From the NCBI GenBank assembly GCA_038751255.1, contig JBCDGN010000028.1, positions 1-39,219 on the forward strand: a DNA stretch of 39,219 bases, in the 5' to 3' direction. Source of the stretch: JANSYP01 sp038751255. Its GTDB lineage: Bacteria; Pseudomonadota; Alphaproteobacteria; Rhodobacterales; Rhodobacteraceae. Shown one piece after another: positions 16,212 to 25,463 of the stretch (positions within the stretch are counted from its first letter, which is position 1; each line of letters begins with the position of its first letter). The notes under the pieces are model-generated. The model ran no database searches and was not told the origin of the DNA. It worked only from the letters and a program-made list of their open reading frames with translations. The position numbers and the translations under genes were made by a program.

Positions 16212-18169
16212 TGGCGCAGACAAAGCTCATTCCGACCACGATTTGGAACAGCCTGCCAGAGCTCGACCTTAACGTGAACGACGATCTCTTCACCCAGATC
16301 AGCGGCGATGTTTATCGCCCCGTGCGCGTTGATGTGGCCAGCGTTACCGTGCCCGATCTGACGCCCGGCACGATCAACCAAAGTGCGCCCAACATTGGCG
16401 ATACCCTCACGGTCACAGGCTCAAATGCGCCTGCCGGCGCTACCTTTCAATGGCAACTCAACGGCAGCGATATCTTTGGCGCGACCTCGAACGATCTGAA
16501 CACCCTCGGCATGGGCGCCGGGGCAGTGCGACGTGGGGTGTCAGCTGGCAACCAAGGCCCGGTTTATACGGCATCTGTGACCCTCAGCGCTAACGCAGGC
16601 CTGCCCGGCAGCTTCACCACAAGCGGGTGGTCTGTGGCCGATGCCGGAACAGACGGCGACGCAATCCTAACAATCCAAACCTTACCCGCGGATGGCGGCT
16701 CGGCACTGACCGGTCTGTTTGCCAGGATCGGCGGCACAATTGTCAGTCTGGGCGCTGCGAATACGGGGAACTACCCCCTAAATGACCTTTTCACGAATGG
16801 CATCGCAACTGCGATCTCGGTTTTTGTCAGCAACGCCCAAGGCAACGGACCAGAAAGCGCCAACAAAAGCGTCACCACGACTGGCGCGCCGGATGTATAT
16901 AGCGCTCCGAGCATTGATCAAATCACCGAGACCAGTGCCCGCGTTTTGTTTGGCGGTGCCCCTGACGACAATGGCGCGCCTTTCATCAGCCGAGGCCTGC
17001 GCTATTCAGCAGATGGCGGGCAAAACTGGACCGTCATAGAACCCGCAAGCCTGCCTCAGAGTCTGACCGGTCTGGGTGCCAATTTATCTTATCTAGTGCA
17101 AACCCGGGCGACAAATGCCAACGGGCCGGCGCCGGCATGGTCGCCCAGTACGACCTTCTCCACCCTCGCAGGCGACATCACGCCTCCGATGATCACCGAA
17201 CTGGCGCTAGAGACGCAGACCGCCTCAGAGCAGCCGATTAGCTTTGAACTGAGCGAAACAGCGGATCTGGCATGGGTCTTGAGCAGCAGCGCCAGCAAAC
17301 CGAGCCGAGGCCAAATCCTGGCCGGGCAAGACCATACTGGAGCGGCCACGGCGGCCAGCGGCAACTACGCTAATTTAATGCCCGGCGCTGGATTCTCAGC
17401 GACACTACCGGATGGATTGAACGGCACCTACTACGTGCATATCAGCGTCACGGACGCAAACGGCAACGCACAACCCAGCATCTACACCACGGCGGGCTTT
17501 GCGGTGAACACCGTCATCGCCTCGGATATCGCGCCGTTCATTGAGACCCATCATCTGGATGGTGCCGCGGGCAGCAGCGGCACCTACACCATCAGCGCAG
17601 CAACACTCGGAGAAGGCGATATCTATATCGGTATCGCTGTCGCTGCGTTTCCCGGCAGACCCATCCAAAGTGTCACGGTCAATGGACTCACTGCAACCGA
17701 AGTTGAGCTTGCCAGCAATGCTGGGGGGCAGGCCGAGGCTGCAATCTATAAGGTCAATTCAACAGTGTTGACAGGGGATGTCGTCGTTACACTGTCTGAC
17801 AATACCAGTAAGGGACTTTCCGTCTTTCTGTGGGGTCCAAGCGCGACAAGCACAGTTGTCGACACCCAACAGCGCACCGGATTTTCCCCGAGTGATCCTT
17901 GGTCGGAGGATCTCAGCGTAAACACCGTCGCGGGCGGCAAGGTCTTGGCTGTCGCCGCCTGCCTCGGCAGCGCTGTGCCCTATGGTCAATTGACCGGCAT
18001 CAGCGCCGTAAACGGAACACATATCGTGCACGGCACGGACGGATCGGTTCAAGCCTTCGAAAGCGACCAAACCGGGGCCGAGACCCCGCGCACAGCCTTG
18101 ATCGGTGGCAATGACGGCGATCCCCCTGTCCGTTTTTCCATCGTCTCAATCAGCCTTGGGGAGTCCTGA
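16211..18169 (+). CDS. Large multi-module FN3/Ig-like protein, tail-fibre-like N-terminus
   Basis: A 652-residue hypothetical protein. The first 40 residues (SLPELDLNVNDDLFTQISG then VYRPVRVDV) resemble the short entry segment found on many phage tail-fibre proteins. Then come an Ig-like QWQLNGSDIFGAT segment, an FN3-like module shared with the upstream protein (about 115-230), a second FN3 module (about 232-320, with SARVLFGGAPDDNGAPF and ATNANGPAPAWSPST), a bacterial Ig-like segment (DITPPMITELAL, VTDANGNAQPS) and a C-terminal beta-rich domain (about 435-652). No signal peptide or membrane anchor. GGAGA precedes the ATG by about eight bases. It is the second gene of the block ending with a GT4. 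Role unknown: EPS-associated structural protein or a domesticated tail protein are possibilities. Confidence 0.7.
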   Translation: MAQTKLIPTTIWNSLPELDLNVNDDLFTQISGDVYRPVRVDVASVTVPDLTPGTINQSAPNIGDTLTVTGSNAPAGATFQWQLNGSDIFGATSNDLNTLGMGAGAVRRGVSAGNQGPVYTASVTLSANAGLPGSFTTSGWSVADAGTDGDAILTIQTLPADGGSALTGLFARIGGTIVSLGAANTGNYPLNDLFTNGIATAISVFVSNAQGNGPESANKSVTTTGAPDVYSAPSIDQITETSARVLFGGAPDDNGAPFISRGLRYSADGGQNWTVIEPASLPQSLTGLGANLSYLVQTRATNANGPAPAWSPSTTFSTLAGDITPPMITELALETQTASEQPISFELSETADLAWVLSSSASKPSRGQILAGQDHTGAATAASGNYANLMPGAGFSATLPDGLNGTYYVHISVTDANGNAQPSIYTTAGFAVNTVIASDIAPFIETHHLDGAAGSSGTYTISAATLGEGDIYIGIAVAAFPGRPIQSVTVNGLTATEVELASNAGGQAEAAIYKVNSTVLTGDVVVTLSDNTSKGLSVFLWGPSATSTVVDTQQRTGFSPSDPWSEDLSVNTVAGGKVLAVAACLGSAVPYGQLTGISAVNGTHIVHGTDGSVQAFESDQTGAETPRTALIGGNDGDPPVRFSIVSISLGES

Positions 18170-18170
18170 T

Positions 18171-20291
18171 ATGCCTTTCGATCTTGTCTTCAATAGTTCG
18201 GTACCTGGCAGCAGTGTAAGCAGCCCTACGGAAAGCCTCCCCACGGCCAACGGCCAGGGCGGCGCCTTTACCGTCATTCAGCATCCAAGCGACCCAATCG
18301 CTGGTGAGGCCGTGCAGTTTTATGTGCAAGGCATCTCTGGCTGGTCGGTGACAGATGCCCATGTCGAGCTTGGCGTGGCCTATGATTTTGGCGACCCTGG
18401 GTCAGTCTTCGAAACTGGTGGCGGCTTAAGCGACAATGCTAATTACGCCAGAGGTTGGGCGGTGGCGCACACCTACGACACACCCGGCACCTACACGGTA
18501 ACCGTGGTCATGGCGAAAGCTGGAGGCGACAGCACACAGATCACGCGGACTGTCACGGTGCGCGACCCAGACACCATCGCTTGGGATGTCGATCTGACTG
18601 TGAGCAATCAGGCGCAGTTCGATGCGCTGCGCAATCAGGCTTGGGGGGCACTTAACCGGATCACCTTGGCCGACGATGCTGTGTTCTTGGTGCCCGGTTC
18701 GGCTAACCCGTATATCGGTTTTGGCGGGGCAAGCACGTACTATGTCACCCGCAGCGGCGCTGGAACAAACAAACCGATCGTGCGTGGCAATGGCGGGCCG
18801 AACGACGATTACACGGCCTTTCGGCTTAACGGTTCCGCGCGCGGGATTTTCCACGGCATACGTGCCGAAGGTGGCTGGGACCCGGTCTCTCTGACTGCGC
18901 CGAACGGCTACATGAATTTCAATTCATGGATCAGCAGCAACACCGGCAGCACCGCGAGCCCGAGCGTGTCCTATCACCGCTGCGAAGGCTCTGGACTGCA
19001 ACTTTTCCATGTAGGTCTTGGGGCCAATTACCACGCGGGCACCATGCACTTCATGGCAACCGATTGCGACGTTACCAATTGGCACGATTACGGGCTTCTG
19101 GGTCATTTTGGCGGCTCGATCAGCGCGGCCATGGCGGGCAACGCGATTGCGCAAAAACCGCTCGCACTCAATCTGGCGGATGGCAAAACAACTCAAGTTG
19201 GCAACGCAGCGGAACACGGCTGCTTGCGCATTCACAACATGCGCCGCGTTGGCATCGAGAACAACTTTCTGCGCTCGGCCAATGGCTGGTCCATCCTTCC
19301 GCCCGACAGCGCCACGCAGCCATGCATTCGTCTACATCAGGTAGGGACCACGTCGGAAGTCGATGGCTCTTGGTACGCTTCAATCTCGCGAAACCGAGCT
19401 GTCGGCGATGCAAACTTTGTGTCCTACGGCTCACAGAGCGCCGGAGCGCCTGCGCGCGTTCCGGGAAATTGCATGGTCGATGGCAACGTCTTCGACGGGG
19501 GCAAGCAGGCCTATTCGGGGTTCGTATCGGTCTGGGGTCTGGCGGGCTTGCGATGCTTCAACAACGTTTTGGTGCGCCATGACCTGCATCATTTCAACGC
19601 AACCACAGATTTTAATTGCTTGCATTTTCGGGACGGCGAGGGCGCGGACACCGCGTCTCAAACGGGTGTCTCGTTCACAGGGTTCAACAGTGCAATTTTC
19701 TTGCGCCAAACGACGACTCAGCCAGCAACGGATAACGCGACCACCTTTGAAGACGACAGCGGCCACCCATGGACAGGCACAGCATGGACACAAAACGGCA
19801 ATCTTATCTATGGTCCAGGCCTAGGAAATGGAGCGAGCTTGCCGAATTACACTCTGTCCGAAGGCGATGATTTCAAGCTGGTTGCAGGCTCGGCTGCTGG
19901 TATCGATGCGGTCTCATCGGGCTTAATCCCCGCCTTCGACGCCGAGGGCAATGTGCGGGGCGCGACGACCAATGCGGGAGCCCATGACACCGAAGTGGGC
20001 TCTGCCACCAATGTCGCGGCCCCGACAATCGCGAACCCAGTGATCCAGACAATTGCATCGGCCGGCAGCCCAACCGTCGTGGGCGTGGTCAGCTTGGGCT
20101 CGGTTTCGGGCCTGGTCGATCAGGTTCTCTTTGACGTCCAGTGGCAAGTCAACGGCTCGAACGCGACTGACGGCCTTAAGGAGGTCTACGTTGATGATGA
20201 AGGTGAGAACGGCACTCTGACAGCCATCGTAGGCGTTGCCAATCGAGGCAGCGGGAGAGTGCGGGCAACCTCGAATGGGGTTTCGATCTGA
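18171..20291 (+). CDS. PKD-domain plus right-handed beta-helix protein
   Basis: A 706-residue protein. I use ATG 18171, one base after the upstream TGA, with GGGGAG in good position; a longer in-frame start at 18105 lies inside the preceding gene. Residues 35-150 form a PKD-like domain (AYDFGDPG; then HTYDTPGTYTVTVVM). Residues about 165-600 read as a right-handed parallel beta-helix with repeated Asn-rich turns (IENNFLRSANGW, NCMVDGNVFDGGKQ, CFNNVLVRHD), the fold used by polysaccharide lyases, epimerases and phage tail spikes. A C-terminal Ig-like segment with QWQVNG follows. The protein is paralogous to the next one (TNWHDYGLLG versus TNWANYGIYTG; SANGWSIL..QPCIRL versus SRNGWTRL..QPCLRW). 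No signal peptide and no identified catalytic residues. Confidence 0.75.
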   Translation: MPFDLVFNSSVPGSSVSSPTESLPTANGQGGAFTVIQHPSDPIAGEAVQFYVQGISGWSVTDAHVELGVAYDFGDPGSVFETGGGLSDNANYARGWAVAHTYDTPGTYTVTVVMAKAGGDSTQITRTVTVRDPDTIAWDVDLTVSNQAQFDALRNQAWGALNRITLADDAVFLVPGSANPYIGFGGASTYYVTRSGAGTNKPIVRGNGGPNDDYTAFRLNGSARGIFHGIRAEGGWDPVSLTAPNGYMNFNSWISSNTGSTASPSVSYHRCEGSGLQLFHVGLGANYHAGTMHFMATDCDVTNWHDYGLLGHFGGSISAAMAGNAIAQKPLALNLADGKTTQVGNAAEHGCLRIHNMRRVGIENNFLRSANGWSILPPDSATQPCIRLHQVGTTSEVDGSWYASISRNRAVGDANFVSYGSQSAGAPARVPGNCMVDGNVFDGGKQAYSGFVSVWGLAGLRCFNNVLVRHDLHHFNATTDFNCLHFRDGEGADTASQTGVSFTGFNSAIFLRQTTTQPATDNATTFEDDSGHPWTGTAWTQNGNLIYGPGLGNGASLPNYTLSEGDDFKLVAGSAAGIDAVSSGLIPAFDAEGNVRGATTNAGAHDTEVGSATNVAAPTIANPVIQTIASAGSPTVVGVVSLGSVSGLVDQVLFDVQWQVNGSNATDGLKEVYVDDEGENGTLTAIVGVANRGSGRVRATSNGVSI

Positions 20292-20367
20292 TCGCAAGAT
20301 GTGGTCGACACCAGACTCTGCAGGGGTAAAGTAGACTTGATAGTTTAATGAGGTTCGGAGGCCCGAT

Positions 20368-22236
20368 ATGGGCTCGGGCGAGGTGCAAATTTCAATCCTA
20401 AGGCGCAGCCACCACCTGGTTGCGCCGGACGCGATCTTCTTTCGGGCCTCTGTCCAGCAAGAAGGTGTCGCTGAAAGCCGCGATGTCACCCGCTATGATC
20501 CTAGCTACCACCAGCTGCGCTATGCGTGGGATTTTGGGGATACGGGGGCCGCGTCCGATAAGGTGGTCAACCTGCCCCGCGCCCACAACAACCTTAACAC
20601 CGCCCACGGGAAAGAAGTCGCGCATGTTTTTCAGCGCGCCGGTCGCTACGATGTGCGGTGCACAGTGCATGGTCCGGACGGGCTGATCGGCGAAGACGTT
20701 TTGCGTGTCTCGGTTGACGATCCGACCCGGGTTTTTGCCGGCGATCGTACGGTTTTGCTCGACCCGACCGGCGCAGGGGACCCCGAGAAGTATCCGCAAG
20801 CCCGCGTGGTGCGCGACTGGGACCAGGCCTTCACGGCGGCGCCCGCCGGGCCAACCGGTGTGTCGCGGCTGCTGATCCGCCGTGGCTTTCGCTATACGAG
20901 AACGCAAACACAGCGCCTGACCTGGCAAAACGGCAGCCTGCATATTGGAGCCTTCGGCGAAGGGCCCCCGCCGGTCATAGACTTAATCGGCGGAGAAATG
21001 GTCTTTGACGTCGCCGGCAACTTCAACGATGACGTGGTCTTTTCAGGCCTGGATCTGCAGGGCCCTTGGAACGCCGCAACCGAGACCGGCGCGGTCGGCG
21101 GCCGGCGCCTCAACGGCATCCGCAGCTTTCACGGCAATCAACGCATGGTCTTGATCAATGATTGCCTATTCAGCGGTTTCGACACGGCATTGTGGCTGAT
21201 TGACGACCCAGACAACCCAGATGCCAGTGCCTTTACATTAAACAACTCCACGATCACCAATTGGGCGAATTACGGCATCTATACCGGCGTGAACATGGGC
21301 AGCTTTATAGCTGTTTTGGGCTCGAACATCTCTCAGATGCCTGAGGCGCTGCAAGGGGGGGGACCCAAAGACGGCACCCGCAATGACCATGGACCCGTGC
21401 GCATTGCCGGGACGGGATTTTTCCACATGGATGCCTGCGATCTGTTTTCACGAAACGGCTGGACGCGTCTGGCTGAGGTTCCGGCCGATCAGCCCTGTCT
21501 GCGCTGGAACACCAATGCCCGACCGGGCAGCCGCGGTATCGTCAGCCGAACGGCTATGGAGGGTGGCTTCACCATCGTGGGCTTGCGGGATGAAAATGGC
21601 AACGGGCCACGGTTTCTCTCCAATCTCGTGATGGAGAAATGCCTACTTGTCGGCACCGCCACCACAATATCCGCCATCGCATTGCAATTTACGGGGCAAA
21701 CCGTGCGCAACAACATAATCATCATGCCCGACGTTCCTTCGGCGGCGATCGACTGGCAGGCGATGATCCAGGGCCAGAACGGACAAAACGCGGAGGGGCA
21801 AATGAACCCGACCGCACCTGTGGAGGTTTACTCCAACACTCTCATTCAAAAACGCAGCCCACAACATCAACGCCAGGTCATGGATGAAACCTGGGACCTG
21901 GAAGATTTCGCGCTCTATAGCTATGAGAACAACCTATTTGCCACTCCCAATATGGGGGCAATGAGCAGCGGTGAGCCCGGGCTAGAGCTGACCGGAGGAG
22001 CACTTGAAACGGTCGCTGGCCAATGGGTGCCTCGCTTTCTCGGCCTGCGCTACCAGCCGCAGCGTACCAGCATGGATTCGCGCTATCAAACACCGAGAGA
22101 CCAGGTTAGCGATCTGCGACCACAAGATGGAACAGCCGGTGCCGATGATGCGATGGGGTCGAGTGCGATAGACGATTTCTTCGGTCGCCTACGCAACCCT
22201 GACAGGCCAGATCGCGGCGCTGTGGAAACCTCCTGA
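20368..22236 (+). CDS. PKD-domain plus right-handed beta-helix protein, paralogue of upstream gene
   Basis: A 622-residue protein with the same plan as the one before: N-terminal PKD-like domain (RYAWDFGD; VAHVFQRAGRYDVRC, about 50-115), then a beta-helix region (about 150-560) with NGSLHIGAFG, FSGLDLQGPW, LINDCLFSGFD, LNNSTITNWANYG and NTLIQK turns, and a short C-terminal acidic tail. The ATG at 20368 has GGAGG eight bases before it; 76 bases separate it from the upstream gene. No signal peptide. A polysaccharide-binding, lyase or epimerase-like role fits its place in an EPS locus, but no active site could be recognised. It is followed 13 bases later by a GT4 gene, so it is probably cotranscribed with it. 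Confidence 0.75.
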   Translation: MGSGEVQISILRRSHHLVAPDAIFFRASVQQEGVAESRDVTRYDPSYHQLRYAWDFGDTGAASDKVVNLPRAHNNLNTAHGKEVAHVFQRAGRYDVRCTVHGPDGLIGEDVLRVSVDDPTRVFAGDRTVLLDPTGAGDPEKYPQARVVRDWDQAFTAAPAGPTGVSRLLIRRGFRYTRTQTQRLTWQNGSLHIGAFGEGPPPVIDLIGGEMVFDVAGNFNDDVVFSGLDLQGPWNAATETGAVGGRRLNGIRSFHGNQRMVLINDCLFSGFDTALWLIDDPDNPDASAFTLNNSTITNWANYGIYTGVNMGSFIAVLGSNISQMPEALQGGGPKDGTRNDHGPVRIAGTGFFHMDACDLFSRNGWTRLAEVPADQPCLRWNTNARPGSRGIVSRTAMEGGFTIVGLRDENGNGPRFLSNLVMEKCLLVGTATTISAIALQFTGQTVRNNIIIMPDVPSAAIDWQAMIQGQNGQNAEGQMNPTAPVEVYSNTLIQKRSPQHQRQVMDETWDLEDFALYSYENNLFATPNMGAMSSGEPGLELTGGALETVAGQWVPRFLGLRYQPQRTSMDSRYQTPRDQVSDLRPQDGTAGADDAMGSSAIDDFFGRLRNPDRPDRGAVETS

Positions 22237-22249
22237 ACAGGCTCTATCG

Positions 22250-23500
22250 ATGACTTCAGACACGAAAACGCCGTTACGTGTCGCCTATCTGACAGGCGAG
22301 TATCCGGCGGTATCCCATACCTTTATTCTGCGTGAAATTGAGGCGTTGCGCGCCCAAGGCTTGGATGTGCGCACCGCCTCGATACGCCGCACCGGGCCGG
22401 AACATCATCGCGGCGCCGCTGAGCAAAAGGCAGCGCGCTCAACCTTTTACGTGCTCCAGACCGCGAAACAGCTGCTGCCGTTGCTTAGTGCCCAAGCAAC
22501 GGCATTGCGGCGGCCTGGGCGGTATTTCAAAACGCTGGCCCGAGCTTGGAGCTTACGCAGTGCCGGCCTGAAGGCTGCGCTCTATCAGCTGTTTTATTTT
22601 GCCGAAGCGACCATCCTGGCGCGTTGGATCGCGCAGGAACAGATAACCCATCTGCACAACCACTTTGCCGGGCCTTCGGCCAACGTTTCAATGCTGGCCG
22701 CGGATCTGGCAGAGGTTGACTATTCCTTTACCTTGCATGGCCCGGCAGACCTCAGCGAGACGACGCGCTGGCGGCTCAGAGAAAAAATCGCCCAGGCACG
22801 CTTTGTCGCCTGTATCAGCCATTATGCCCGCAGCCAGGCCATGCTGGTCAGCGACCCCGAGGATTGGCCGCGGCTGCAGATCATTCATTGCGGGGTCACG
22901 CCCGCACTTTACGGTGGGCCGCGAGAGCTGCCTCAGGATGGAAGCACGCATCTGGTCTTTGTCGGCCGCTTGGCACCTGTCAAAGGGCTGCGTGTGCTGA
23001 TTGAGGCGCTGACCCAGATTGACGACCCAGATATCCGGCTCACCATCGTGGGGGACGGAAAAGAGCGGCGCCCTCTAGAGGCGATGGCCGCCCCCCTAGC
23101 CGAGCGCGTCCACTTCACCGGCTATCTCAGCCAGGACGAAGTGGCCGCTCTGCTGGCCACGGCCAGCGCATTCGTCCTACCGTCCTTCGCGGAAGGTGTG
23201 CCCGTCGTGCTGATGGAGGCTTTAGCGGCCGGCATACCAGTGATCGCGACCCGTATCACGGGGGTGCCGGAATTGGTGGAGGATGGCGATTTTGGGTTTC
23301 TCGTGCCACCAGGGGATCCGGAGGCACTAGCCCAGGCGATCCGTCGGCTCGGCGCTCTCGCCGATGGCGGCGCGAGCATGGGCGCGGCAGGGCGCGCCCG
23401 TGTCGAGCAAGACTTTAACATCGCCAAAGAAGCAGAACGTCTGGCCTACCTGTTCCAACAAGGTGCCAGCGATGAAATTAGACCCAACACTCTGCGATAA
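22250..23500 (+). CDS. Glycosyltransferase family 4
   Basis: A 416-residue GT-B retaining glycosyltransferase. Motifs: VAYLTGEYPAVSHTFILREI at the N-terminus, HLHNHFAGPSANVSMLAA, FTLHGPADL, the linker VFVGRLAPVKGLRVLIEAL, and the donor site SFAEGVPVVLMEALAAGIPVIATRITGVPELVEDG, which contains the E-x7-E signature. The pattern matches EPS glycosyltransferases of the ExoL/AmsK kind. It follows the beta-helix gene in the same orientation and its stop is 31 bases from the convergent OafA-type gene. Donor unknown. Confidence 0.9.
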   Translation: MTSDTKTPLRVAYLTGEYPAVSHTFILREIEALRAQGLDVRTASIRRTGPEHHRGAAEQKAARSTFYVLQTAKQLLPLLSAQATALRRPGRYFKTLARAWSLRSAGLKAALYQLFYFAEATILARWIAQEQITHLHNHFAGPSANVSMLAADLAEVDYSFTLHGPADLSETTRWRLREKIAQARFVACISHYARSQAMLVSDPEDWPRLQIIHCGVTPALYGGPRELPQDGSTHLVFVGRLAPVKGLRVLIEALTQIDDPDIRLTIVGDGKERRPLEAMAAPLAERVHFTGYLSQDEVAALLATASAFVLPSFAEGVPVVLMEALAAGIPVIATRITGVPELVEDGDFGFLVPPGDPEALAQAIRRLGALADGGASMGAAGRARVEQDFNIAKEAERLAYLFQQGASDEIRPNTLR

Positions 23501-23531
23501 AGACAGATTTTACACTATGAAATTGGCCCAC

Positions 23532-25463
23532 TCAAAAAGGTGGCGTTTGCTCGGCCAGGATCTCGGCGATGCGGGCCGAATGCGCAAATGCTAGGTGATT
23601 GTTGTCTGTGAACAGCGGCACGCCAGCGATCTCAGGCCGGCAGACACCCTCTTGGCAAAAGGGATCGAGCAGGGACACACGCCGCACCGATGGGCCTGCA
23701 ACGGCGTCAAACGCGCTCAGGACGCCTGCAAATTCAGCCTCATGCTCTGCACGCGGCGTGGCGACCGGCCAATCGCGGCCAAAGGCGATATTACGTGCCC
23801 AGGTCTCCGGCACAAAGCGGGACGCGGCGAAGAACGGCTCGATGATCGTGACGCGCTTATCTGCCTCTGTCAGACGCGCCACACTACGCGAAAGGTGGTC
23901 TGTGAAGACGTCCGTGACCTCATCGGCGGGCACCCATCGCCCGGCGAAGGGTGCGCCATCCCCGGGCAGCGCCTGTCGCCAGATGGAGACCAACACCACT
24001 TCCTCGATCCCGGGCATGGCAACCGCCTGGGCGAGGGCAGCCTCGGCATACGCCGGACAAGGCCCCCGCCCTGCGCCCTCAACCGGCATACAACCGTGAT
24101 GGAACAGCAATTGGCCCGCCAAGCCGCGCCCCTCCAGCCAGACATCAATGGCACCGGCAAAAGCAAGCGCGTGACTGTCGCCGATAACGAGCACCTGGGG
24201 CGATGGCCCCGCTGCGCCGATTGTGCAGACCTCAGGCAGGGGGCGATCGGCAACATAACCGCAAGGGCGATAGGCATCCGGCCAATCGTCGGCATAGGCC
24301 ATGATCTCAGCCACGTCCGTTGTGAAACGGCCGGGCAGCCCATCGCCACGCTGCACAACAGCTGAAAGCGCCAGAAGCGCCAAACTCATGCCCAGAACAG
24401 TTCCAAGATAAACTCGTGGGCGGGCAATCCAGCGCCCCGCGCGAATGGGACGCTCAAGCCCGTAGTAAAGCGCAGCCGCCACTGCGACCGAAAGAGCAAA
24501 ACCCAAAATCCGCCACCCCAGGCTGAACTCCAAAAGGTGGGTTTGCATAAACACCTTTATAGGCCAATGGACGAGGTAGAGCGGGTAGGAGATCTGCCCG
24601 ACCCAGACCACCGGACCGAGCGACAACAGACGGGGCACGGCCTGTGACACAGCGCCTTTCGGGGCAAATCCAGCCAAAATCACGGCCATCGCCCCCAGAA
24701 CCGGCAACAGCGCAAACGAGCCCGGGATCTGGGTCAGGGGGTCATAGAGCAGCACCGCCGCCGCGATGAGCCCCAGACCCAGCGGTCCCATCAGGCCAAG
24801 CCACGCTCCGCCTGGCTGCCAGCGGCGCACAGCCATGGCCAGAACGGCGCCCGCCAACAACTCCCAGGCCCGAGTGGGCAAAAGATAAAAGGCCGCTTCC
24901 GGTTTCAACAAACTAAGAATGAGGCCAAAAACAAACGAGAGCAGCGTGGCGGCAATCACAGCTGCAAAAAGCAGTCGTGGCGCAAACCGGTAGACCAGCA
25001 TCATTGCGATTGGGAAGATCAGATAGAACTGCTCTTCCACAGCCAGTGACCACATATGCAAGAGCGGCGCGGTTTCGGCCCGGACGCCAAAATAGTTCAA
25101 GTTCTGCCAGAGATAGAAATTGATCGTATAAAGCAGCGACCACAGGGTTTGCGTGGCCAATTCCCGAAACTCATGCGGTAGAAACAAGACCCAACCCGCC
25201 GCCAGCGTAAGCAAAATTGTTGCCAAAAGCGCGGGATAGAGCCTGCGGACGCGGCGATAGAGAAACTGACCAAGCCGAAAGCGGTCTTCGGCAAGCTCGG
25301 TTTGGATGATCGCGGTGATCAAGAAACCCGAGATCACGAAAAACACGTCCACACCGATAAAGCCGGCGCTGCCAAAGCCAGCCAAATCGAAATGAAAGAT
25401 CAACACCAGCAAGACTGCCAACGCCCGCAGACCGTCTATATCCGCACGGTAGCGTAAACTCAT
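23532..25463 (-). CDS. OafA-type acyltransferase with C-terminal SGNH domain
   Basis: A 643-residue membrane acyltransferase. The AT3 part (about 1-375) has YRADIDGLRALAVLLVLIFH with catalytic-type His24, GVDVFFVISGFLIT, RRVRRLYPAL and HMWSLAVEEQFYLIFP. A periplasmic SGNH hydrolase-like domain (about 380-643) carries VLVIGDSHALAFAGA (catalytic Ser) and TDNNHLAFAHS (Asp620-x-x-His623). This two-domain layout is that of O-antigen and EPS O-acetylases, in which AT3 brings the acyl group across the membrane and SGNH transfers it. The ATG overlaps the upstream GT2 stop by four bases, so it is last in a three-gene operon. Confidence 0.92.
   Translation of the reverse strand: MSLRYRADIDGLRALAVLLVLIFHFDLAGFGSAGFIGVDVFFVISGFLITAIIQTELAEDRFRLGQFLYRRVRRLYPALLATILLTLAAGWVLFLPHEFRELATQTLWSLLYTINFYLWQNLNYFGVRAETAPLLHMWSLAVEEQFYLIFPIAMMLVYRFAPRLLFAAVIAATLLSFVFGLILSLLKPEAAFYLLPTRAWELLAGAVLAMAVRRWQPGGAWLGLMGPLGLGLIAAAVLLYDPLTQIPGSFALLPVLGAMAVILAGFAPKGAVSQAVPRLLSLGPVVWVGQISYPLYLVHWPIKVFMQTHLLEFSLGWRILGFALSVAVAAALYYGLERPIRAGRWIARPRVYLGTVLGMSLALLALSAVVQRGDGLPGRFTTDVAEIMAYADDWPDAYRPCGYVADRPLPEVCTIGAAGPSPQVLVIGDSHALAFAGAIDVWLEGRGLAGQLLFHHGCMPVEGAGRGPCPAYAEAALAQAVAMPGIEEVVLVSIWRQALPGDGAPFAGRWVPADEVTDVFTDHLSRSVARLTEADKRVTIIEPFFAASRFVPETWARNIAFGRDWPVATPRAEHEAEFAGVLSAFDAVAGPSVRRVSLLDPFCQEGVCRPEIAGVPLFTDNNHLAFAHSARIAEILAEQTPPF

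Noticed and set aside
23595..24365. Plus-strand ORF of 256 codons
   Set aside because: Antisense to the SGNH part of the OafA-type gene; no recognisable motif.
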